A model generated the notes under the pieces. That model was not told the DNA's origin, did no database searches, and saw nothing but the letters and a program-made list of their open reading frames with translations. A stretch of 23,567 nucleotides of DNA from Eubacteriales bacterium (GTDB lineage Bacteria; Bacillota_A; Clostridia; Christensenellales; Aristaeellaceae). Made by a program: the position numbers and the translations under genes. Positions 1 through 5,948 of the stretch are shown here, one piece after another (position 1 is the first letter of the stretch; each line of letters starts with the position of its first letter). The DNA lies in contig JARKQG010000045.1 in the NCBI GenBank assembly GCA_029974035.1, positions 1 to 23,567 of the forward strand. The letters run 5' to 3'.

Positions 1-1826
1 TTGACTTCGCCGGCGAGCTGGTGGGCCCCCTGAGCGTGTGCGAAGGCGCCATCATCACCGTGGGCGCGGTTTCCGGCCTCAACGTGGGCGCCGAAAAAGC
101 CTGGGCCGCCTGCGACAGGGCCCACACTTCCCGCATGATCGTCATCAACCAGATGGACCGCGAAAACGCCAACTTCACCAAGGCGCTCTCCTCCATCACG
201 GAGAAATACGGCAGCCACATCGCGCCCATTGAGGTGCCCATCGTGGAAAAGGGCCAGTTTACCGGCGTCGTGTGCGTGCTGGAGAACAAGGCTTACACAG
301 GCGAGGGCAAGACCCTGAAAGAGATCCCGATTCCCGATTCCGTCGCCGACGAGGTCGCCGCCGCCCGCGAGGCCATCATGGAGGCCGCCGCCGGCGCCGA
401 CGAGGAACTGATGGAGCGCTTCTTTGAGAACATGGAGCTGTCCCCGGAGGACACGATGCTGGGCCTTCGCAAGGGCATTCTCGAGGGCACCGTGGTGCCG
501 GTGGTCTGCTGCTCCGGCCTGACCCGCGCGGGCATCGCAAAGCTCCTGGACAACCTCATCGATCTCATGCCCTCCCCCGCCGGCCGCACGCTGACGGGCA
601 TCAGCCCCAAGACCGGCGAAGCCGAGGAGCGCGTCTGTGCCGAGGATCAGCCCTTCTCCGCCCGCGTGTTCAAAACCGTGGCCGACCCCTACGTGGGCAA
701 GCTGTCGCTGGTGAAGATCACCTCGGGCGTGCTGGCGCCGGACACCCAGCTCTACAACGCCAACGCCGAGAAGGCCGAAAAGGCCGGCGGCATTTACTTC
801 CAGCGGGGCAAAAAGCAGACCCCGGCCACCAAGGTGGTGGCGGGCGACATCTGCGCCATCGCGAAACTGACCACGGTCAACACCGGCAACACCCTGTGCG
901 ACCCGGCGAAGGCCGTCCGGTTCGCGGATCTGGACTTCCCCAAGCCCTGCATCTCCATGGCCGTCTACGCCAAGAAGGCGGGCGAGGAGGACAAGATCTT
1001 CTCCGGCCTCAACCGGCTGATGGAGGAAGACCCCACCATCCGCGTGGAAAAGGACCCGGAGACCACCGAATCGCTGCTCTCGGGCCTGGGCGAGCTGCAC
1101 CTGGAGGTCATTTCCAAAAAACTGGCCGCCAAGTTCGGCGCGGAGGCGCTGCTGCAGGACCCCAAGATCCCCTACCGCGAGACCATCCGCAAGAAGATCG
1201 ACGTGCAGGGCCGCCACAAAAAGCAGTCCGGCGGCCACGGCCAGTTTGGCGATGTGTGGATCGAGTTCCGCGCCAACGACGACGGCTCTCCGGACTTCAT
1301 CTTTGAGTACGCGGTGGTCGGCGGCGTGGTGCCCAGAAACTTTATCCCCGCGGTGGAAAAGGGCCTGCGCGACAACATCAAAAAGGGCGTGCTGGCGGGC
1401 TTCCCGGTAGTGGGCCTGACCGCCAAGCTGCACGACGGCTCCTACCACCCGGTGGACTCCTCCGAAATGGCGTTTAAGACCGCCGCGCGCATCGCCTTCA
1501 AGAAGCTGGTGGACGCCAGCCCCACGCTGCTCGAGCCCATCTACCACGTGGAGGTGCTGGTGCCCGACGAGTACATGGGCGACGTCATCGGCGACATGAA
1601 CAAGCGCCGCGGCCGCATCGCCGGCATGAACCAGGTGGACGGCCAGCAGCAGGTGGTGGCCGAGGTGCCCCAGGCCGAGATGTTCAAGTACGCCACGGAC
1701 CTGCGCTCCATGACCCAGGCGCGCGGCTCCTTCACGATGCGCTTTGAGCGCTACGAGGAAGTGCCCGCGAACGACGCCAAGAAGATTATCGAGAGCGCCA
1801 AGAAGGAAGAGGAAGACGAGGAATAA
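1..1826 (+). CDS. fusA: Elongation factor G-like translation GTPase (5' end outside window)
   Basis: Partial CDS. The frame is open from base 3 and lacks the N-terminal part of the GTPase domain (P-loop and switch I). The first visible residues (DFAGELVGPLSVCEGAI) match the stretch just after the DTPG G3 motif of EF-G. About 608 residues follow, covering the rest of the G domain, domain II, domain III, domain IV (HKKQSGGHGQFGDV) and domain V, and ending in an acidic tail (KKEEEDEE). EF-G catalyses GTP-driven translocation on the ribosome and helps recycle it. The SGGHGQFGDV form of domain IV resembles the second, EF-G2-like paralogues common in Firmicutes more than housekeeping FusA, so the role could be accessory. 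The G4 motif reads NQMD (bases 147-158) instead of the usual NKMD. The gene ends 22 bases before a strong hairpin shared with the convergent anti-sigma gene. The family is certain; the subfamily is inferred. Confidence 0.93.
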   Translation, partial: DFAGELVGPLSVCEGAIITVGAVSGLNVGAEKAWAACDRAHTSRMIVINQMDRENANFTKALSSITEKYGSHIAPIEVPIVEKGQFTGVVCVLENKAYTGEGKTLKEIPIPDSVADEVAAAREAIMEAAAGADEELMERFFENMELSPEDTMLGLRKGILEGTVVPVVCCSGLTRAGIAKLLDNLIDLMPSPAGRTLTGISPKTGEAEERVCAEDQPFSARVFKTVADPYVGKLSLVKITSGVLAPDTQLYNANAEKAEKAGGIYFQRGKKQTPATKVVAGDICAIAKLTTVNTGNTLCDPAKAVRFADLDFPKPCISMAVYAKKAGEEDKIFSGLNRLMEEDPTIRVEKDPETTESLLSGLGELHLEVISKKLAAKFGAEALLQDPKIPYRETIRKKIDVQGRHKKQSGGHGQFGDVWIEFRANDDGSPDFIFEYAVVGGVVPRNFIPAVEKGLRDNIKKGVLAGFPVVGLTAKLHDGSYHPVDSSEMAFKTAARIAFKKLVDASPTLLEPIYHVEVLVPDEYMGDVIGDMNKRRGRIAGMNQVDGQQQVVAEVPQAEMFKYATDLRSMTQARGSFTMRFERYEEVPANDAKKIIESAKKEEEDEE

Positions 1827-1848
1827 GCTTCCCTTCAAAAACGCGCCA

Positions 1849-1882
1849 GGGCGCCTGCCCGCAGTATTGCGGGCAGGCGCCC
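1849..1882. terminator. Bidirectional terminator between fusA-like gene and anti-sigma gene
   Basis: A perfect 15-bp inverted repeat (1849-1863 with 1868-1882) and a 4-base loop lie between two convergent genes. Reading the minus strand, the stem is followed after a few bases by a run of five T (complement of 1836-1840); on the plus strand only two T follow. It probably ends both transcripts. Confidence 0.75.
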
Positions 1883-1895
1883 TTCATCTGGCGAA

Positions 1896-3185
1896 TCACT
1901 CCGCGGTCTTCAGCACCAGGTCCTCCTCCGGGCGCTCGCCGCTCAAGGAGTACACCGGCCGCAGGCGGATCTCCTTTGTGCCCTCCGGTACGCCCTCGTA
2001 TTCCAGGATAAACTGATACAGCCTCTCGGGTTCCTGCGCCCGGAATATCTCCGGAATTTCTTCCCGCTCATCCATCCCGCTGAAGCTCTCCGAGGCGGTC
2101 TTTGTCCCCGCATACCCCTCGCCATCAATTTCCCCCTCCAGCGGCACACCGTCCGCGATCAGCCGGTAATCCCGGATGTAATCGACGCTTTTCAGGTCAT
2201 CGCCCCGCTCAAAAGTATCTCCGGTAACCCATTCTTCCGGCAGCCGCTGCCATACGGTCGCCTTGACCGTCACCGGCGATATCGTCGCCTCCGCCTGGAT
2301 CGCGTAATGGCCGAAATCCGCCGTCCCCTGGGCGACCCAGGATTTTGTCGCGCTTCGCGTCAACGTCACGGGCTCCAGATCAAACGTTTCGCCCTCCTGA
2401 TAGCGAAAGTAGATGCCTGCTTCGTCGCAGTAATAATAGATATCGTATGATTTGACGCGCATTGTCAGCCCGATAAGCACCTGATCCCGCACATTCTCAG
2501 GCAGGTTTTCATAGCTGCGGTACCCGATCAGCGCGTTGCCCTCCCACGATTCTTCTCCGATATCCCACACGATGCGCTGTCCGTCCGCAAGCCAGGCGCC
2601 ATCGCCGAGGAAATAGCTGTGGACCTTCACGCCGCAGACCCCTTTTTGCGCAAAATCCCGGTCCATCGCCTCTCTCATCCCGGGAAAGTTCTCTTCGTCG
2701 GTGATCCCACCCGCCGTCATTTTCTCCATTTGCGCCAGTTCTTCCGCGCTTGGCCGCCAAGCGGTGTCCGCGCTGCGATCCGGTACGATCAAGCTGTAGG
2801 TCACATCCACGCGCTCGCCGTCAAAATACCCCCGCGCGACCTCAAAGCGAAGCTTTTCGCCATTTCCATCCCCAATCAAAACATCCCGCTCCGCTGCGAT
2901 TGTCTCCGACCGCGTTTCCAGTTGGTCCAGCTTATGCTTCGCAACGGGACTGTCGTACCGGTCGGCATACCACCCGAACCCCCTTGTGATCACCGCCGCC
3001 AGCGCGACCCCCGCCAGAATCAGCGCCGCCACCAGCGCGAACACCACCGCCGCGGACATCTTGCGCTGCATGCGCACGCTTCTCTTCTTTTCGATGCCCG
3101 CCGCTTCCAGCACCCGATGCCTGAGCGCCGGGCGAAATTCCACGCCGGACAGCGAGCGGTCCAGACTCTTCTTCAGCGCCGTCAT
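1896..3185 (-). CDS. Membrane-anchored anti-sigma factor partner of the ECF sigma factor (DUF4179-like)
   Basis: A 429-aa protein whose ATG (3185-3183) overlaps the sigma factor stop in an ATGA arrangement, so translation is coupled. A GTG four codons upstream is possible but less typical. About 44 residues of basic cytoplasmic sequence (RPALRHRVLEAAGIEKKR) precede one hydrophobic segment (about residues 45-66, AAVVFALVAALILAGVALAA). A roughly 360-residue extracellular region follows, with many aromatic beta-type segments. Sigma gene followed by a one-TM protein with a short basic N-terminus is the standard layout of ECF sigma/anti-sigma pairs. The domain best resembles the DUF4179-type anti-sigma family of Firmicutes, but this assignment is from memory of the architecture. 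Expected role: hold the sigma factor at the membrane until an envelope signal arrives. Base composition is lower than in the flanks (for example 2401-2460 is about 43% G+C). Confidence 0.75.
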   Translation of the reverse strand: MTALKKSLDRSLSGVEFRPALRHRVLEAAGIEKKRSVRMQRKMSAAVVFALVAALILAGVALAAVITRGFGWYADRYDSPVAKHKLDQLETRSETIAAERDVLIGDGNGEKLRFEVARGYFDGERVDVTYSLIVPDRSADTAWRPSAEELAQMEKMTAGGITDEENFPGMREAMDRDFAQKGVCGVKVHSYFLGDGAWLADGQRIVWDIGEESWEGNALIGYRSYENLPENVRDQVLIGLTMRVKSYDIYYYCDEAGIYFRYQEGETFDLEPVTLTRSATKSWVAQGTADFGHYAIQAEATISPVTVKATVWQRLPEEWVTGDTFERGDDLKSVDYIRDYRLIADGVPLEGEIDGEGYAGTKTASESFSGMDEREEIPEIFRAQEPERLYQFILEYEGVPEGTKEIRLRPVYSLSGERPEEDLVLKTAE

Positions 3186-3685
3186 TCCAGCCACCATCCC
3201 TTCAGGCGTTCCTTCAGCCTGGCCCGGGCCCGGGCCAGATGCGTCGATACCGTGGCCTGCGGCACCTTGATAAGCGCCGCGATCTCCCGCACCTTCAACT
3301 CCTGATAGTAGTACAGCAAAATCACTTCCCGCTGCTTTGCCGGGAGGCGCATCACCTCCCGAAGTACGTCGCCGTCCTCCGGCTCCAGCGCGCAGGCGGG
3401 CTCGGGAAGCCCGTCCGCGCCGGAGCGCAGGACCGTCAGCCGCCGCCACGGGCTTCTGAGCATGTTCTTGCAGACGTTGATGGCGATGCGGGTCAGCCAC
3501 GTCCGCTCGCTGGATTCGCCCCGGAAGGCGCCAAGCCCCTTGTACGCCCGCACAAATGTCTCCTGCACCGCGTCCTCTGCCAACGCGTAATCCTTTAGAT
3601 GCAGGCAGCACAGCCGGAGAAGCCCCGCGCCGTGGGCGTCCATCATGCGCCCGATCGCCTCCGCCCGCGTTTCCCCTTCGTTCAC
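3182..3685 (-). CDS. ECF-family RNA polymerase sigma factor
   Basis: A 167-aa sigma factor starting at GTG (3685-3683), 7 bases after an AGGAGG site. Region 2 spans about residues 10-80 (DYALAEDAVQETFVRAYKGL, then RTWLTRIAINVCKNMLR) and region 4 about 110-165 (LPAKQREVILLYYYQELKVR, then an ATVSTHLARARARLKERL helix-turn-helix). The length and the absence of regions 1 and 3 are typical of ECF (sigma-70 group 4) factors. It would direct RNA polymerase to envelope- or stress-response promoters. It is coupled to the downstream membrane anti-sigma gene by a 4-base overlap and lies downstream of the serpin gene on the same strand, separated by a terminator-like hairpin. No convincing autoregulatory promoter was found in the 108-base gap; only a weak GCGAAA-16-CGTG match exists. 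Confidence 0.95.
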   Translation of the reverse strand: MNEGETRAEAIGRMMDAHGAGLLRLCCLHLKDYALAEDAVQETFVRAYKGLGAFRGESSERTWLTRIAINVCKNMLRSPWRRLTVLRSGADGLPEPACALEPEDGDVLREVMRLPAKQREVILLYYYQELKVREIAALIKVPQATVSTHLARARARLKERLKGWWLE

Positions 3686-3751
3686 GCGCGCACCTCCTTT
3701 TGCCCATTGGACACGCCGGGCCGCGGTTGGCTTTCGCTTTTGAGGAAAATT

Positions 3752-3777
3752 AAAAAATCCCGCGGCGTGCGCGGGAT
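3752..3777 (-). terminator. Rho-independent terminator after the serpin gene
   Basis: On the minus strand an 8-bp perfect stem (3770-3777 with 3757-3764) and a 5-base loop are followed by a T run (complement of 3752-3757). It lies 16 bases past the serpin stop and 66 bases before the sigma factor start, so serpin and sigma are probably separate units with possible read-through. Confidence 0.8.
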
Positions 3778-3793
3778 CCGCCCCGGGAAGGGG

Positions 3794-4891
3794 CTAGGGT
3801 TTTTCTATGGCGGCGGCGATGAGCGTCAGACCGGTGCCGCCGTCGGTCAAAAGCAGGATGAAGGGCCGGTCCACGGTGAAATCGACGGGCGGCTCCCCCA
3901 TGGGCGCGGCCTTTGCGATCATGCCCACGGACGAGGCCGCCGCCGCGGTGGTGCCCGCCTCGTCGATGTCCAGCCGTGTCTTTTGCCGCACGGAGCCGAT
4001 CATCAAATCCTTTTCTCCGTCGATGCCGGAAAAGTCCGCCGCGGCGCCGAAGGCGTCCGCCACGCCCAGCGCCTTCAGCGCGGCGATGAGGTCCAGGCTG
4101 TCGGCGGCGGAGAGCTTCGGCAGCCTCAGCGTGACCTCCGCTTGCGCGTCCCCGTCAAAATCGGGCCCCTGCTCCGCGAGGGCCTCAAGCCCATCCGCCA
4201 GGCTCCCGTCCGGCAGCACAACCGTCAGCCCCAGCGTGGAATCCGCGTAGGCCAGCCTGACCGCCCTGTACCCCGCGCCTTCCACATAGGGCATATAGGC
4301 CGTCTTATGCATAAAATCCGTCCGAATGTCGCCCTCCGGCGCGTGAAACGTTTGCAAAGCGGTATCCCCGGCGGCAAAGGGGCCGGCCCAGTCGGCTGTA
4401 AGCGCCATCGCGCTCACCAGCATCATCTGAAGGTTGGGATCGGGCATCTGGTCCAGCAGCGGATCGATCAGGCCGTCGGTCTTTTCCTTTACCCAGGCGT
4501 TGACTTCGGCGTTCACATCGCCCCCAAGCGCGAAGCGCTCCGCCTGATAGCGCTCCTTCAAAAGCGCGTCGTACGCGGGCAGCACGGAAAGCCCCGCCTT
4601 CACAAAGGCGGCGTTGGCCGTCCGCACACCGGACGCATTAAGCGCCAGCGCCTTGTGCGCGTACTCCGGCAGATCCGCTTCCGTCAACCCCGCCGCGGCC
4701 AGCAGCTGCGCGCGGGTGTCCCCCTTCGCGCCCTCCGCGGCCATCGCCAGCGCCAGATTGAGGCTGACGGGCGACACGATGGTCTGCCCCCGCTCCGCGT
4801 AGAGCGTCTGCAAAAGCCAGACGTCCTCCGCCCGCGCCGCCGGCGCGGTCAGGGCGGCCAGCGCCAGGGCGGCGGCCAGCAATCGCTTCAT
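3794..4891 (-). CDS. Secreted serpin (serine protease inhibitor, I4 family)
   Basis: A 365-aa protein. The ATG at 4891-4889 is chosen because GGAAGGAAG lies 9 bases upstream; a TTG two codons earlier sits too close to that site. Residues 1-21 form a signal peptide (MKRLLAAALALAALTAPAARA, then ED). The mature part is a full serpin fold: N-terminal SPVSLNLALAMAAEGAKGDT, a central VSAMALTADWAGPF, and the C-terminal FTVDRPFILLL strand. The reactive-centre hinge (E311-A-G-T-T-A-A-A-A-S-S) is small-residue rich, the signature of an inhibitory serpin. Counting from E311 as P17 puts Lys327 at P1, which suggests a trypsin-like target; counting back from the RPF motif gives a loop about five residues longer than antitrypsin's, so P1 is not fixed. 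Clostridial serpins such as siropins inhibit host or rival proteases. An ECF-like promoter precedes it and the ECF sigma gene follows it. Confidence 0.95.
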   Translation of the reverse strand: MKRLLAAALALAALTAPAARAEDVWLLQTLYAERGQTIVSPVSLNLALAMAAEGAKGDTRAQLLAAAGLTEADLPEYAHKALALNASGVRTANAAFVKAGLSVLPAYDALLKERYQAERFALGGDVNAEVNAWVKEKTDGLIDPLLDQMPDPNLQMMLVSAMALTADWAGPFAAGDTALQTFHAPEGDIRTDFMHKTAYMPYVEGAGYRAVRLAYADSTLGLTVVLPDGSLADGLEALAEQGPDFDGDAQAEVTLRLPKLSAADSLDLIAALKALGVADAFGAAADFSGIDGEKDLMIGSVRQKTRLDIDEAGTTAAAASSVGMIAKAAPMGEPPVDFTVDRPFILLLTDGGTGLTLIAAAIEKP

Positions 4892-4929
4892 CGCCAAACA
4901 CTTCCTTCCCCTGCGGTTTCTGTCGTTTG

Positions 4930-4956
4930 GACGCTCCGCCTTTCACAAAAGTTTCC
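4930..4956 (-). promoter_or_regulatory. Candidate ECF-type promoter for the serpin gene
   Basis: Reading the minus strand, GGAAAC (4956-4951), a 17-base spacer and CGTC (4933-4930) match the general ECF sigma pattern (GGAAC/TGAAAC, 16-17 bases, CGTC). Predicted transcription would begin about 30 bases before the serpin ATG, leaving room for the visible ribosome site. No TATAAT-like sequence is present nearby. This is a pattern match only. Confidence 0.45.
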
Positions 4957-4973
4957 TGTCACCGCATAGGATG
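4944..4973 (+). promoter_or_regulatory. Candidate sigma-K promoter for the Cys-rich gene
   Basis: CACA (4944-4947), a 16-base spacer and GCATAGGATG (4964-4973) match the sigma-K pattern mACm-N16-GCATAnnnTA at all specified positions but the last. It would give a leader of about 55 bases before the ATG at 5035. It overlaps the divergent serpin promoter candidate, so the two could interfere. No sigma-A promoter was seen for this gene. Confidence 0.45.
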
Positions 4974-5034
4974 GCCTGGGAGGAAGGGGGCGCAGACCGC
5001 GCTCCCCAAGAAGCTTCCGAAAGGACAATGCGCC

Positions 5035-5826
5035 ATGACGGATCAGATGCAGGCGGAAAGGCTCTGCTGCAACATCGCGGTGGACTACGCCACCGTGCCG
5101 GGCAGCCGCATCCTGCCATTTGAGTTTTCGCTGAACCTCAAGGATTCGGTGCTCGAGCCCGCGCCGGGCCGGCGCCAGCGGTTTTGCTACCACGTCCGGG
5201 CCACGGGCTCGGAGGAATTCTGCTACGCAAACCTCTCGTATTTTATGATCGGCCTGTGCGAGGACATCAACTGTGATCACCTGAGCGCGATCACCGTGAC
5301 GCGCGACGGCATCAGGGAGCCGGTCGTCTTCGGGGAGAACGTCACGCTGATAAAGCCCGATGCGCCCGACCCCAACACCGGCTGCTCGGGCCTCAAGTTC
5401 CACTTCCCGCTGGACAAGGTACATGGCGAGATGGACGTAAGCTTTGAACTGACCCAGGCCTTCCGCGTCGGCCCCGAGCCGCTTGCCGTCTACGGCAGCG
5501 GGGTGGCGCGCAACGTGCTGTCACTGTGCGGGCCGTCGTGCCGGCTGGACGAAAACTGCGCCCGCATCGCACACCAGCACGCCCGCGTCAGCGTGCCCAT
5601 AAGGCTGGTGCCTTACGTGCGCGTGGGCGAGGCGTCCACCTGGTGCTGCGGCGCGCCCGCGTTTCATCCCGTGTGTGAGAAGCCGGATCACAACCGTCAG
5701 TGCACCTTCATCGTATCGCAGATGATGTGCGTGTCGGTGCCCATCACCTTCTGCGTGGACGCCAACGCGGGCGACGCCGACATCGAGTGCCTGGAATCGC
5801 GCCCCTGCGCGCCGGCCGAGGAATAA
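5035..5826 (+). CDS. Cysteine-rich protein of unknown family, probable spore-surface protein
   Basis: A 263-aa protein with the ATG at 5035, 9 bases after AAAGGA. A longer in-frame start exists at 4927 but has no ribosome site and would cross the promoter region. It has 18 cysteines (about 7%), including CC pairs near residues 11 and 200, no signal peptide and no membrane segment. The body reads as beta strands; the centre (YFMIGLCEDINCDHLSAITV and, later, DPNTGCSGLKFHF) and the C-terminal strand pair around SQMMCVSVPITFCVDA resemble modules I associate with clostridial coat or exosporium proteins, but I cannot name a family. Cytosolic synthesis with many Cys fits assembly by disulfide cross-linking after mother-cell lysis. 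The sigma-K-like upstream element supports late mother-cell expression. Function is inferred, not shown; a metal-binding or enzyme role cannot be excluded. Confidence 0.7.
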   Translation: MTDQMQAERLCCNIAVDYATVPGSRILPFEFSLNLKDSVLEPAPGRRQRFCYHVRATGSEEFCYANLSYFMIGLCEDINCDHLSAITVTRDGIREPVVFGENVTLIKPDAPDPNTGCSGLKFHFPLDKVHGEMDVSFELTQAFRVGPEPLAVYGSGVARNVLSLCGPSCRLDENCARIAHQHARVSVPIRLVPYVRVGEASTWCCGAPAFHPVCEKPDHNRQCTFIVSQMMCVSVPITFCVDANAGDADIECLESRPCAPAEE

Positions 5827-5837
5827 CCCCGGCGCGG

Positions 5838-5867
5838 TTGACGAAATTTGTCCCTTCATTGTATAAT
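5838..5867 (+). promoter_or_regulatory. Sigma-A promoter upstream of recJ
   Basis: TTGACG (5838-5843), an 18-base spacer and a perfect TATAAT (5862-5867). Transcription would begin near 5874 and read through the hairpin at 5884-5917 before recJ. Confidence 0.8.
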
Positions 5868-5883
5868 GAACCACTTGAAGGAA

Positions 5884-5923
5884 CCGCCCGGCCCGCGAGC
5901 CTTCGCCGGCCGGGCGGCCTTTT
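5884..5923 (+). terminator. Terminator-like hairpin in the recJ leader
   Basis: A perfect 10-bp G+C stem (5884-5893 with 5908-5917), a 14-base loop, two C and four T (5920-5923). It lies after the recJ promoter and 25 bases before the start codon. It may end transcripts of the upstream Cys-rich gene, attenuate recJ, or both. The T run is short, so termination would be partial. Confidence 0.5.
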
Positions 5924-5948
5924 GGAATCAAGCCGCTCGGAGGATGTC

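Noticed and set aside
3186..3707. Extension of the anti-sigma frame across the sigma factor to 603 codons
   Set aside because: The upstream part is the out-of-frame reading of the sigma gene; the ATGA overlap gives the proper start.
5700..5948. Extended RecJ start
   Set aside because: It overlaps the Cys-rich gene and crosses the promoter and hairpin; the ATG at 5949 has a GGAGG and matches the family N-terminus.
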